DNA of 64,000 bases, from assembly GCF_018613835.1 (NCBI RefSeq), contig NZ_JAGGPM010000016.1, positions 1 through 64,000 on the forward strand, read 5' to 3'. The DNA is from Arthrobacter sp. ISL-5 (lineage in GTDB: Bacteria; Actinomycetota; Actinomycetes; Actinomycetales; Micrococcaceae). A program made the translations under genes and the position numbers. The notes under the pieces are model-generated. The model did not search any database. It was not told the origin of the DNA and worked only from the letters and a program-made list of their open reading frames with translations. Every line of letters begins with the position of its first letter. Within the stretch, counting starts at the first letter, position 1. Positions 24,196-35,428 of the stretch are shown in pieces.

Positions 24196-26862
24196 CTACC
24201 CCTCGGCGCGCTCAATCGTGACCGTGCCGGCGTCGCCGTCGACCTTCACCTGCCGGCCGCTCGTCAGCCGCTGCGTGGCGACGCCTGTGCCGAGAACGGC
24301 AGGGATGCCGTATTCGCGGGCGACGATCGAGCTGTGACTCAGCGGTCCGCCCACGTCGGTGACCACTCCCGACGCCATGGCGAACAGCGGCGTCCACGCG
24401 GGCGTGGTCATGCGGGCAACCAGGACCTCGCCCGGCCGCATGCTGGCGAAGTCCTCGGGGCCGCCGAGGACGCGCGCCGGCGCGGTCACCTGCCCGGAAC
24501 TGGCGCCGACTCCCGAGAAGGTGTCGCCGCGCTGGTCCTGGGAGCGGGCCGGCATCATGCTTCCGAACGCCCGTTCCATCCATCGGCTTTCGGGCAGGAG
24601 CTGCGGCGCGGCGGCCTTCCGCTGGCCGCGCCACACCATCTTGCGCTGCTCCACGGCGTCAGCCCGTACCGGCCGTTCGGCGCCGGTGATGGCTGCACCC
24701 GGTGTGGCAAGGCCGAACCCGATGGCGTTGCGGAGCTCGTCGAGCCGCAGCCAGAAGACGTCGGCGGGGTCGGCGATGATCCCCGAGCCGACCAGCCTCT
24801 GGCCTAGCTCCAGCAGCATCCGCCGCATCAGCGGCCACGCCAGGCCGATGTCTGCCAGCGCATCCTCACGCACGGGTGCCGCCCTTTGCGCCCAGCGCAG
24901 CAGGCGGGTGAACGCGGCGCGGCGGGCAGGGTCAAGCCTTGCGCTGATCGCCCGGCTCTGGTTCTCCCGGCGGTCGGCCGAACGCTGCTGGCGCTCATGC
25001 GGGTCGCGGCCCTCGCCGCGTAGGAAGAACTTCAAGGTTTCCAGCAGGGCCGAAGGATCGTCGGCGGGCACCGGGTTGACGAAGTCAAGGTTGTACACGG
25101 CATGCCCGAACCGGTCCAGATGCCGCTGGAAGCGCGCCCGCCACTGCTCCCAGTCCTCCGCGCCCACGCCGGCTGGCCTGTCTCCCGTCCGCACCGACGC
25201 GGCAGCGGATTCGGCGGGTCCGGAGGTCAGGGCTGCGGCCAGGTCCGGATGTCCGCGGGTCCATGCCGCCAGGTCGTACAGTGACTTCTCGGCACGGATG
25301 GGCTCGCTGTCGAACCCGAGCAGGAAGGTCTGCCCGGGCGGGTCGCCGGCACGGCGGACCAGCCGGTCGTAAAAAGCCCGAAACGTGATCTCGCTCGTTG
25401 CCGCGATGGGGATGACGGACTGCACCGCCGTGTAGTAGGCGGTTCCGGCGTCCAGCAGCTCGGAGATCCCGCCCAGCAGCTCGGGCGCCGGAAGGTCCTT
25501 CAGCGGTTTGGCGGCCCAGCGCCGCACCAGCCCGCGGTAGCGGGGGTGGGAATGGTCCCGCCAACCCTTGATGCCCATGTGCGCCTTGCCGCGGGCGAGG
25601 GCACCCACCGCAGTCAAGGACTTGCCCATCACCCGCCACATTCCGCTGGAGCTGTAGTACTAATAGGCGTAGCCGTTGATCGAGGGCAGTGAGACGTCCC
25701 CCTCCCGCACCACGTCGCGACCCACGGCCTCGGACAGCAGGGCCCTGATCGACCGCGTCACCGAGCCGTCGATGAGGTCGGCGAACAAGGGTGAGAGCGG
25801 ATCGGGCAGCTGCTCCACAATGCTTGCCCGGAAGTACATGCCCTTCGGATAGGGCAGCGGCCATTCTGTCGGGGTCTCGGCCGCGGGCTCGGGCAGCGCG
25901 GTGACGGGGCGGGACTGGACAATGAAGAACTCACCGGCCGAACGCGCCCATTCGATGTCCTGCGGCGTGCCGAAATGCTCCGCGATGGCCACTCCCTGCC
26001 GGGCCAGCGCGGCCGCCGCGGCGTCATCCAGGACAGGCTGGCGGCGCTGCTGTTCCGGAACCGGCAGCTCCCTGGTGCCCTTGCCCGAGTAGGCGGTCAT
26101 GACCTCCTTGTCCGCGGTCCGCCGCGACTCCACGCGGCCCGTGGCGTCCACCACGACGTCGTCGGTGGTGACGGCTCCGCTGACCACCGACTCGCCCAGG
26201 CCCCAGGCGGCGCTGATCACGACCTGGTCGCGGCGGCCGTTGGAGGGGCTCGCGGTGAACATGACCCCGGCGGCGTCGGCTTCGACCATCCGCTGGACCA
26301 CCACCGCCAGGCGCACCGTGGCGGGATCGAGCCCCTCACGGGAGCGGTAGGCCATGGCGCGCGCATTCCACAGCGACGCCCAGCAGTCAATGACAGCTGC
26401 CGCGAGGTCCCCGGAGCCCCGGATGTTCAAGTAGGTGTCCTGCTGTCCTGCGAAGCTGGCCGAGGCAAGGTCCTCGGCCGTGGCTGAGGACCTGACCGCC
26501 ACCGGCGCTTCCGCACCGCCGCCGTCATCCGGGGCCTCGGCCCGGGAAAGGCCGCCGTAGGCCTCGCGCAGCTCGCGGGCGATCTCCTCCGGCATCACGC
26601 CCCCGGCGAACAGCTCCCGGATCCGTTGCGCAGCGGCATCGTAGTCGGTTCCCCGTGCACCGGGAGGAAGCGTGGCAAATTCGAGAATCCGCGGGGCGAG
26701 GCCGTTGGCCTCGACGAAGTCCGCATATGCTGCGGTGGTCAGCACGAAGCCGGGCGGAACGGGAAATCCTGCCTGGGCCAGCTCCCCGAGGTTGGCGCCC
26801 TTGCCGCCGGCCATGCCGACGTCGCCGCGCCCCACCTGGTCAAAGTCCTTGATGTAGGTCAT
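24196..26862 (-). pseudogene. PEP-utilising/rifampin-phosphotransferase-like gene with in-frame amber
   Basis: One frame of 889 codons starts at ATG 26862 (MTYIKDFDQVGRGDVGMAGG) and is interrupted by TAG at codon 401 (25662-25660). On either side the protein reads INGYAY and then YYSSSGMWRV with no frame change. The first part is an ATP-grasp domain (GGKGANLGELAQAGFPVPPG, VAVRSSATAEDLASASFAGQ). The last part is a swivelling phosphohistidine domain (GGPLSHSSIVAREYGIPAVLG) at the very C-terminus. The absence of a C-terminal PEP-binding barrel matches rifampin phosphotransferases better than true PEP synthases. A nonsense mutation or sequence error is likely; readthrough is possible but unsupported. 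Confidence 0.78.
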
Positions 26863-26900
26863 GACCGTGCGTCCCTTCTGCCCTGACCAATCAGCAGCAA

Positions 26901-26984
26901 CCGCCCAGTTCGCAGCACCGCCCAGTTCGCAGCACCGCCCAGTTCGCAGCACCGCCCAGTTCGCAGCACCGCCCAGTTCGCAGC
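26901..26984. repeat. 17-bp tandem repeat, five copies
   Basis: The unit CCGCCCAGTTCGCAGCA begins at 26901, 26918, 26935, 26952 and 26969, with the last copy one base short. The copies are identical, so the array is young and probably variable in number. It lies 39 bases upstream of the ATG of the split phosphotransferase gene, inside its leader or promoter. Confidence 0.92.
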
Positions 26985-27083
26985 GCTGCGCCTGGTTGAT
27001 CCCATTCTGGCACGGCCGAATGCACCGTCCTATGGCCCGGCGCGACCGTCAGAAGCGGGCGGCGGGCCCGTGAGACGCCCCTT

Positions 27084-27506
27084 TTACTCCGTGCCGTGCG
27101 GGCGCCACACCACCACTGCCTGGGACCTGGCCCGCGGACGCTGCCCCCGGGCCAGGCTGACCACGTCACCGGCCGTGCCGGCGGCGAAGATGCGGGAGTC
27201 CAGGGGCTGACGACGGCGGCCCAGCTCCTCGGTCAGTTCACTCACCCGCCGCTGCAGCGCGGCCACCTGGTTCTCCAGTTGGAGGATGCGTTTGATCCCC
27301 TCGAGCGAGACGCCCTCGTGGGAGAGCCGTTGCACCTCCCGGAGCATGGTCACGTCCCGCTGGGAGTACCGGCGGGATTTGCCCGGGGCGCGGCTGGGCG
27401 AGACGATGCCCAGCCGGTCGTACTGGCGGAGGGTCTGCGGGTGCATGTCAGCGAGCTCGGCCGCCACCGAGATGACGAAGATCGGCTGATCGAAGTTGAT
27501 GTCCAC
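27084..27506 (-). CDS. hspR: MerR-family heat-shock repressor HspR
   Basis: This 140-residue protein is HspR. It has the MerR-type DNA-binding domain near the N-terminus (FVISVAAELADMHPQTLRQYDRLGIVSPSR, then SRRYSQRDVTMLREVQRLSHEGVSLEGIKRIL) followed by a leucine-rich coiled coil (LENQVAALQRRVSELTEEL). It represses the dnaK operon by binding HAIR operators with DnaK as corepressor. It is the last gene of dnaK-grpE-dnaJ-hspR, 15 bases after dnaJ, the standard actinobacterial order. Two HAIR sites are visible in front of dnaK. Confidence 0.92.
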   Translation of the reverse strand: MDINFDQPIFVISVAAELADMHPQTLRQYDRLGIVSPSRAPGKSRRYSQRDVTMLREVQRLSHEGVSLEGIKRILQLENQVAALQRRVSELTEELGRRRQPLDSRIFAAGTAGDVVSLARGQRPRARSQAVVVWRPHGTE

Positions 27507-27521
27507 GGCTGACGCCCGTCG

Positions 27522-28505
27522 CTAGAGCCGAGCCTTGGCTGCCAGGCCCTCGCGGACATCCGCGCCGGCGGTGGCGGCGGCGAATGCTTTCACGGCCTCC
27601 TCGGCTTCCTTGCTCAGGTTCCGCGGAACGGCGACGTCGATGGTAACCAGCAGATCGCCGGTGCCCTTCGAGGTCTTCACGCCGCGGCCCTTGACCCGAA
27701 GGGTGCGCCCGGACGGCGTGCCGGCAGGCACCCGGACCCGGACGTGTTCGCCGTCGATGGTGGGAACCTCGATGTCGGCGCCCATGGCAGCTTCCGGGAA
27801 GGTGACGGGGACGTGGATGCGGAGGTTGTCGCCGTCGCGCGTGTAAAAGTCGTGGGGCTTGACGTTGACCGTCACCATCAGGTCGCCGTTGCCCGAGGGG
27901 CTGTACTGGCCCTTGCCGCGGACGCGCACCTTCTGGCCGTCCTTGATGCCGGCCGGTACGCGTACGTCGATGACCTCTCCGTCCGGCTCGCGCAGGCCGA
28001 TCGTGGTGCCGCGGATGGATCCGGCGAAGGAGATGCTGGTGCTCGCCGTCCGGTCGGCGCCCTTCTGGGGCGCGCGCTGGTAGCCTGCCGGACCGCCCGC
28101 GCCGCCGAAGCCGCCGCCGAACAGGTCCGCGAACTCGGGCGGGATGCCGCCGGCCGTGCTGAAACCGCCGGAGTGCCGGCCCGCGTTGCCCGTGAACAGG
28201 CCGCCGAAGAGGTCCTCGAAACCGCCGTTCGCGGTGCTGCCCGCACTGTGGGGAGCAAAGCGGGCCCCGCCGCCCATGGCACGGATGGCGTCGTACTGCT
28301 GGCGCTCATCAGGATCGGACAGCACGGAATAGGCCTCGGAGATGTCCTTGAACTTCTTCTCCGAGGCAGCGTCACCAGAGTTGGTGTCCGGGTGGTGCAG
28401 GCGTGCGAGCTTCCGGTAAGCCTTCTTGATGTCAGCGTCGGAAGCGTCCTTGGCGATGCCAAGGATCTTATAGAAGTCCTTGTCCACCCAGTCCTGGCTA
28501 GCCAA
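27522..28505 (-). CDS. dnaJ: DnaJ-type co-chaperone (CbpA-like, no zinc finger)
   Basis: This 327-residue J-protein stimulates DnaK ATPase. It has an N-terminal J-domain with the HPD motif (ARLHHPDTNSGD), a Gly/Phe-rich linker (GFEDLFGGLFTGNAGRHSGG) and two C-terminal substrate-binding beta domains (IKDGQKVRVRGKGQYSPSGNGDL). The four CxxCxGxG zinc repeats of classical DnaJ are absent, so it is the CbpA-like type. The start is TTG at 28505, with AAAGGA upstream. It is third in the heat-shock operon. Confidence 0.92.
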   Translation of the reverse strand: MASQDWVDKDFYKILGIAKDASDADIKKAYRKLARLHHPDTNSGDAASEKKFKDISEAYSVLSDPDERQQYDAIRAMGGGARFAPHSAGSTANGGFEDLFGGLFTGNAGRHSGGFSTAGGIPPEFADLFGGGFGGAGGPAGYQRAPQKGADRTASTSISFAGSIRGTTIGLREPDGEVIDVRVPAGIKDGQKVRVRGKGQYSPSGNGDLMVTVNVKPHDFYTRDGDNLRIHVPVTFPEAAMGADIEVPTIDGEHVRVRVPAGTPSGRTLRVKGRGVKTSKGTGDLLVTIDVAVPRNLSKEAEEAVKAFAAATAGADVREGLAAKARL

Positions 28506-28616
28506 TGGCGTTTCCTTTCAAAAGTGCAAAAAGCGTTAAGGCGAGATTACCGCTGAACGCCGTAGCGGATGAGGGGGCCGGGAGTGGCCCCCTCATCCGC
28601 GAAGGCGTGGAGGCAA

Positions 28617-29306
28617 TTACGCCGGAACGGCCACAATCACTTGTGCCGCGCGGAGGACGCGTTCGCCCGACTTGTAGCCGGAGCGGAGCACCTGGCTGAC
28701 GGTGTCAACCTCGATGTCGTCGCCTGGCTGCTGGATGAGTGCCTCGTGGATGGTCGGATCGAACTCCACGCCGGTCTCATCGATGCGGGTCAGGCCGTAC
28801 GTCTTCAGCGCGTTTTCCAGCTTGGCGGCGATCGCGGCGAACGGGCCGTCCGCGAGGTCACCGTGCTGGCGGGCGGCGTCGACGTCGTCCAGCACCGGGA
28901 GCAGCGAGTTCAGGACGCCGATGACGGCCATCTCCCCTGCCACGGCACGGTCGCGTTCAACGCGCTTGCGGTAGTTGACGTACTCGGCCTGCAGGCGCAG
29001 CAGATCGTTCTTCAGCTCCGCGGCTGCAGCGGCTTCCGTTCCCTGGGCCACCGATTCTTCCGCCGGCACCTCCACCTGGTTGAGGATTTCCTCAGCCTGG
29101 GCGAGGGCGTCGCCGTCGGAATCCGCGGCGGTCTCGACGGGCTCGACCACCGGTTCGCGGTGGTGCTCGCCCTTCGGGTGCCGTGCCTGCCCGGTCACCG
29201 GGTCCACCTTGCGGTGGTCCCGGATGACGGGCTCGTCACGCTTGCTGTCCTGCTGCTCCTTGTCTGATGAAGAGCGGTGCTCTTCTTCATTACCGTGATG
29301 CGGCAT
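28617..29306 (-). CDS. grpE: Nucleotide exchange factor GrpE
   Basis: This 229-residue protein releases ADP from DnaK. It has a long charged N-terminal extension, then the GrpE coiled coil and core: LKNDLLRLQAEYVNYRKRVERDR, VLNSLLPVLDDVDAARQHGDL and, at the C-terminus, FDPTIHEALIQQPGDDIEVDTVSQVLRSGYKSGERVLRAAQVIVA. It starts two bases after the dnaK stop codon, so translation is coupled. Confidence 0.94.
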   Translation of the reverse strand: MPHHGNEEEHRSSSDKEQQDSKRDEPVIRDHRKVDPVTGQARHPKGEHHREPVVEPVETAADSDGDALAQAEEILNQVEVPAEESVAQGTEAAAAAELKNDLLRLQAEYVNYRKRVERDRAVAGEMAVIGVLNSLLPVLDDVDAARQHGDLADGPFAAIAAKLENALKTYGLTRIDETGVEFDPTIHEALIQQPGDDIEVDTVSQVLRSGYKSGERVLRAAQVIVAVPA

Positions 29307-29308
29307 GG

Positions 29309-31336
<2,028 letters not shown>

Positions 31337-31338
<2 letters not shown>

Positions 31339-31364
31339 TTTACCCAGGAGCTGATTTAAGTCAA
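31337..31364 (-). promoter_or_regulatory. dnaK promoter
   Basis: Towards dnaK, TTGACT (31364-31359) and TAAAGT (31342-31337) are 16 bases apart. The -10 box touches one HAIR site and the -35 box lies just downstream of the other. The leader to the ATG is about 140 bases. Confidence 0.6.
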
Positions 31365-31370
31365 TCCAAA

Positions 31371-31391
31371 CTTGAGTCAACTACGCTCAAG
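31371..31391. promoter_or_regulatory. HAIR operator 1 (HspR site upstream of -35)
   Basis: CTTGAGT, seven bases, then GCTCAAG: a HAIR element with one mismatch to the consensus. It lies six bases upstream of the -35 box, and its centre is 53 bases from that of the second HAIR. Confidence 0.8.
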
Positions 31392-31423
31392 TTTGGTTCT
31401 CGGGCATCCCGTACGCAAGGAAA

Positions 31424-31465
31424 GGCCCCCGGTGTTCCGCGGATATCCGCGGAACACCAGGGGCC
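31424..31465 (-). terminator. Long hairpin terminator after the acidic repeat gene
   Basis: A 42-base near-perfect palindrome (arms GGCCCC then GGTGTTCCGCGGAT) lies 57 bases after the stop of the acidic repeat gene. On the minus strand it is followed by TTTCC. It should stop read-through into the dnaK operon. The rest of the 31193-31521 gap is the dnaK promoter and leader. Confidence 0.7.
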
Positions 31466-31521
31466 ACGACGCCGGCGCCATTGCGGTTTCGCTGAGCGTG
31501 AACCTGCCCGGCGGCGAGGCG

Positions 31522-31944
31522 CTATGCTCCGGCGGAGGTGCCGCCGTTGTCCTTCCTTGGCGCGTTGACCTGGCCGTCCGTCAGTTCTTCCTTGAGGTCA
31601 TCGGCCGTGCCGCGCTCCGGAGCGGTCCCGGCGGCACCGTAGTCGCCTTCCGGGTACTCCCCCTCTTCGTCGCCGGGCTGTTCCTGGCCCACCGTGCCGG
31701 CCTTGCCGTAGTCGCCTTCCGGGTAGGCGCCTTCCTCGACGTCGGCGGCGACTTCAACCGTTCCGGCGTCGCCATAATCGCCGACAGGGTATTCGCCTTT
31801 CTCATCGGCGCGAGCTTCGTCGCCCACCACGCCGGCGTCGCCGTAGTCGCCTTCCACATACTGGCCGCTGTCACCTTCGAGCGCCGGATTCCTGGTGCTG
31901 TTGTGGGTCTTACCTGCGGCTTCAAACTCGCTGTTCTCGGTCAT
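31522..31944 (-). CDS. Acidic internal-repeat protein, 140 aa
   Basis: This strongly acidic, probably unstructured protein carries four imperfect copies of a roughly 25-residue unit with the core EGDYGDAG or EYPEGDYGAAGT (starting near residues 30, 52, 73 and 95), separated by acidic linkers such as VEVAADVEEG. The N-terminus (MTENSEFEAAGKTHNSTRNP) and C-terminus are hydrophilic. There is no signal peptide or membrane segment. I know of no function. Its regular Tyr-Gly-Asp pattern could bind cations or a basic partner. It is monocistronic with its own terminator, next to the dnaK operon. Confidence 0.75.
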   Translation of the reverse strand: MTENSEFEAAGKTHNSTRNPALEGDSGQYVEGDYGDAGVVGDEARADEKGEYPVGDYGDAGTVEVAADVEEGAYPEGDYGKAGTVGQEQPGDEEGEYPEGDYGAAGTAPERGTADDLKEELTDGQVNAPRKDNGGTSAGA

Positions 31945-32070
31945 CGCGTAATCACTCCTTCGGAGGACTGGGCGCGCCCATCCGGGCGCAATGGCAGTCT
32001 ACTCAGCCGAGGCAGACGGCAACAGGGGCTTGGAACGGAGTGCGATTGACGCGGCTCAGGCCCCGGCGGC

Positions 32071-32970
32071 TCAGGTCCCGGCCAGGCCGGTGGTGGCCAC
32101 GCCCCTGATGATCTGCCGCTGGAAGAACAGGAACACCACGATCAGGGGCAGCGCGGCGAGCAGGGCCGAGGCCATGTTCTGGGCGTACTGGATGCCGTAG
32201 GCGCACTTGATGGTCTGCAGCCCCACAGGGAGCGTAAGCAGCGAGCTCTCGTTGGTGGCAATGAACGGCCACAGGAAGTTGTTCCACGCCCCGATGAACA
32301 CGAAGATCGCCACGGCGGCCAGGATCGGCCGGGACAGCGGGAGCACAATCGTGGTGAAAATCCGCAGCCGGCCCGCACCGTCCATCAGGGCTGCTTCCTC
32401 AAGTTCACGCGGAATCTGGTCGAAGAACTTCTTGAGCACGAACACCATGGGCGAGTGGATCACCTGCGGCAGGATCAGCGCCCAGTACGTGTCGATCAGG
32501 TTCAGCGACTGCATCTGCTGGAACAGCGGGATGATGAGGACCGGCGGCGGAATGATGATGGACGCCACGATCACACCCATCAGCATCCTCTTGCCGCGGA
32601 AATCGACCCGCGAAATGGCGTAGGCCACGGACGCGGAAATCACCAGCGTGATGGCGGTGATCGCCGCGGAAGTGAACAGCGAGTTGAGCGTCCAGGTGGG
32701 GATGTTGCCGCTCTGCAGCACCTTGGCAAAGGCATCGAGCGTGAACCCCGACGCCGGTAACCAGCTGATGGGGGTGGACGCGGCATCCGTTTCGCTCTTC
32801 AGCGCGGTGGCGGTGGCCCAGGCGAAGGGCACGAGCCACGCCACAGCGAGGACGGACACGACGACGGTGGCCAGGATGCGCGACAGCGGCGTCTTCGGGC
32901 GGCGGTTAGGCACAATGTCGGCGGTGCCCTTGGGCCGGAGTGCAGGCTTGGAAAGTGTGGTGGTAGCCAT
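32071..32970 (-). CDS. Sugar ABC transporter permease (MalG type)
   Basis: This 299-residue inner-membrane subunit has six predicted helices after a cytoplasmic N-terminus. The binding-protein-dependent transport signature, EEAALMDGAGRLRIFTTIVLPLSRPILAAVAIF, docks the ATPase. It belongs to the carbohydrate uptake (CUT1) group. It follows the MalF-type gene by two bases and the solute-binding protein upstream. No ATP-binding subunit is encoded nearby, so a shared MsmK/MalK-type ATPase elsewhere is expected. Confidence 0.92.
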   Translation of the reverse strand: MATTTLSKPALRPKGTADIVPNRRPKTPLSRILATVVVSVLAVAWLVPFAWATATALKSETDAASTPISWLPASGFTLDAFAKVLQSGNIPTWTLNSLFTSAAITAITLVISASVAYAISRVDFRGKRMLMGVIVASIIIPPPVLIIPLFQQMQSLNLIDTYWALILPQVIHSPMVFVLKKFFDQIPRELEEAALMDGAGRLRIFTTIVLPLSRPILAAVAIFVFIGAWNNFLWPFIATNESSLLTLPVGLQTIKCAYGIQYAQNMASALLAALPLIVVFLFFQRQIIRGVATTGLAGT

Positions 32971-32972
32971 GG

Positions 32973-33941
32973 CTAGGCGATCCTTTTCCGTGTGGTGAAG
33001 ACCTGGGCCAGCGCGATGAGCAGGATCAGGGCGAAGAAGATGTAGGAAATGGCTGCGGAATAGCCCAGCCGGTAGCCCGTGAATCCGGCCTCGAAGATGT
33101 ACTGCACGATGGAGCGGGTGGCTCCGCCCGGTCCGCCTTCGGTCATCTGGTAGATCTGGTCAAAGACCTTCAGGGACGCCAGGATCTGCAGGATAACGAT
33201 CATCACCGTGGTGGGGCCCAGCTGGGGAAGGCTGATGGAGAAGAACTGCCGCCAGCCGCCGGCGCCGTCGAGCGAGGCCGCTTCATAGTGCTGCTGCGGG
33301 ATGTTCTGGAGCGCGGCCAGGTACAGCAGGAAGTTGAAGCCCACGGTCCACCAGACCGTTGCAATCACGACGGCCCACATCGCCACCGAGGGGTCGTTCA
33401 GCCACGCCACCGGCGGAATGCCCACCTTTGCGAGCAGATCGTTGAACAGCCCAATCTCCGGGTTGTACATCCAGGCGAAGAAGAGCGAGACCACGGTGGA
33501 GGCAAGCAGGAACGGGGAGAAGAAGGAGAGCCGCCACAGCCACTGCGCGGGAAGGCCCATGTTGACGAGTGCCGCCAGGGCCAAGGCGATCACCACCAGC
33601 GGCACGGTGCTGATCAGCGTGAAGTACAGGGTGTTCCCCAGCGACCGCCACATGTCCTGGTCGGCGAACGCCTCGGTGTAGTTGGCCAGGCCGATGAACC
33701 CGCTGCTGGCGCCGGTGAGCGACTTTCCGGTGAGGCTCATGACCGCCCCGGAAATCATGGGCCAGACCAGGAACATCAGGAAGAAGGCCAGGAACGGGGC
33801 AGAGAAGGCCCAGCCGTGGATGTTGTCGCGCCTGGAGCGGGATGATTTCGCTGCGGGCGCTGGGATGGTGGGCGCTGGAACGTCGTCGCGCCGGCTGCGG
33901 GACGGGTTCCCGGTGGGCGCTGTTGCGGGGGCGGTGCTCAT
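32973..33941 (-). CDS. Sugar ABC transporter permease (MalF type)
   Basis: This 322-residue permease starts at ATG 33941, preceded by AAAGGAG. The N-terminal 45 residues are hydrophilic and contain a duplicated SRSRRD motif (about 14-20 and 33-39). Six helices follow, with the ATPase-docking loop YEAASLDGAGGWRQFFSISLPQLGPTTVMIVI. It pairs with the MalG-type subunit downstream. The sugar is unknown. Confidence 0.92.
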   Translation of the reverse strand: MSTAPATAPTGNPSRSRRDDVPAPTIPAPAAKSSRSRRDNIHGWAFSAPFLAFFLMFLVWPMISGAVMSLTGKSLTGASSGFIGLANYTEAFADQDMWRSLGNTLYFTLISTVPLVVIALALAALVNMGLPAQWLWRLSFFSPFLLASTVVSLFFAWMYNPEIGLFNDLLAKVGIPPVAWLNDPSVAMWAVVIATVWWTVGFNFLLYLAALQNIPQQHYEAASLDGAGGWRQFFSISLPQLGPTTVMIVILQILASLKVFDQIYQMTEGGPGGATRSIVQYIFEAGFTGYRLGYSAAISYIFFALILLIALAQVFTTRKRIA

Positions 33942-34009
33942 GAGGACTCCTTTGTCACGAACGGGTCGATGCACAAATCGGGATTCGGCGACCATGCCGG
34001 GTTCGGCGC

Positions 34010-35341
34010 TCACACCGGGTTGGGCATGGCGAGGACCGAATTGATGCGCTTCATGAAGGCGTCCCAGCCGTCCGTGGCCTTGTCCCGTCCGAGGAACACG
34101 TTCTGGACGTTCTCGGCGAAATAGCTCTGGAAGTCGGATCCGGAACCGGTGAACCAGGCCTCGGGGTCGTAGTTGATGATGTCCGCGGCGTGCGCATAGT
34201 CCGCCTGCGGATCCAGTGCCGCGTACTCGCTGGACTTCACCACCGGCTGGTAGGCCGGAATGTGGCCGGCCTCTGCCCAGCTCAGGGATCCCTTGAGCAT
34301 CGACGCAACGAACTGGTACACCCCGCGGCGCTTGGCCTCGTCGAGCTTGGCCTGGTGCGGCAGCACGAACGAGTGCGAGTCGGCGAAGGCCGCCGGCGTT
34401 CCGAACAGGGTGGGGATGGTGCTTGCTCCGAGCGGAACTCCCGCCGTCTTCATGGTGGGCAGTTCCCAAACACCCGTGAAAAGCAGCCCCGACCCCTGGC
34501 TGGCGAATTCGGCGATGGCCGTGCCGCCGTCACCGCTTTTCGTGGAGATGGTGTTATCCAGGAGCGACGCGATGAACTCCAGGCAGTCGATGGCCACATC
34601 CCGCTCCACCTGGGCGGGCTTGCCGGGATCCAGGACGAAGTCCGCGCCGTGCTGGCGGTAGAGGGTATAGAAAAGGCGCCACATCTGCGCGCCGTCGCCC
34701 AGGTATCCGTAGGAGAGCCCGTGCTTGCCGGTGACGCGTTGCATTTCACGGCTCACTTCAAGGAACTGCGACGGCGAGGAGATCTCGGCCAGCCGCCCGT
34801 CGTTCCCCAGCACGCCGGCCTTGCCCGCCACCTCTGTGTTGTACAGCATCACGAACGGGTGCGAGTCCAGCGCCAGCGAGAACACCTGGCCGTTGAACTG
34901 GCTCTTCTCCCAGATTCTCGGGCCGAAGTCCTCCGGCCGCACCCCGAACTCCGCCAGCAGGTCCAGGTCCCAGGCATCCAGCAGTCCGCCGGGAGCATAT
35001 CCGGGCACCCTGGCCGCGTGCATGATGGCCACTTCGGGCGGCCGCCCGCCTGCAGAGGCCATGGCCAGCTTGGTGTAGTACGGCGCACCCCAGGCGAGCA
35101 CGGTGGGCTTGATCGTGAAGTCGGCGTGGTCCGCGTTGGCTTTGTCGATCATGGCCATCATCTTGATGCCGTCGCCGCCGGACAGCAGGTGCCAGAAGCG
35201 GATGTCATTCCCGGCGGCCTGAGCCGCCCCGCCGCAGCCTGTCAGGCTTGCCCCGAGCGAAAGGCTGCCAACCAGCGCACCTCCTCCCAGCAGCAGTTGC
35301 CTGCGGGAAAGATGCATCGGGCGTGAATCAACTTGCTTCAC
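34010..35341 (-). CDS. Extracellular sugar-binding lipoprotein, Tat-type signal
   Basis: This 443-residue solute-binding protein of a CUT1 sugar importer starts at GTG 35341, with AAAGGAG five bases upstream; ATG 35317 is an alternative. The signal peptide has a twin-arginine motif (LSRRQLLLGGG) and a lipobox (SLTGCGG), so it is probably exported folded and then lipid-anchored. The mature part begins with DIRFWHLLSGGDGIKMM and has the family's Trp-rich sugar-binding regions. It is first in the operon and is preceded by two palindromes that look like repressor sites. Confidence 0.88.
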   Translation of the reverse strand: MKQVDSRPMHLSRRQLLLGGGALVGSLSLGASLTGCGGAAQAAGNDIRFWHLLSGGDGIKMMAMIDKANADHADFTIKPTVLAWGAPYYTKLAMASAGGRPPEVAIMHAARVPGYAPGGLLDAWDLDLLAEFGVRPEDFGPRIWEKSQFNGQVFSLALDSHPFVMLYNTEVAGKAGVLGNDGRLAEISSPSQFLEVSREMQRVTGKHGLSYGYLGDGAQMWRLFYTLYRQHGADFVLDPGKPAQVERDVAIDCLEFIASLLDNTISTKSGDGGTAIAEFASQGSGLLFTGVWELPTMKTAGVPLGASTIPTLFGTPAAFADSHSFVLPHQAKLDEAKRRGVYQFVASMLKGSLSWAEAGHIPAYQPVVKSSEYAALDPQADYAHAADIINYDPEAWFTGSGSDFQSYFAENVQNVFLGRDKATDGWDAFMKRINSVLAMPNPV

Positions 35342-35428
35342 CGTCACTCCTTTGGACGTAGCCGCTGGCAAATGTGCGGCCCCGGCGACCGCCGGCGCCA
35401 CGCTCAACGGCTGTGGGCTGAGACACAC

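Noticed and set aside
25660..25662. Amber codon as a pyrrolysine site
   Set aside because: Pyrrolysine use is not known in these bacteria and no pyl genes are seen; mutation or error is simpler.
26901..26984. Possible CRISPR array
   Set aside because: The 17-bp units are contiguous without spacers and no cas genes are present; it is a minisatellite.
26863..27083. Rifamycin-associated element upstream of the phosphotransferase-like gene
   Set aside because: No sequence resembling the 19-bp inverted element as I know it is visible; only the tandem repeat is present.
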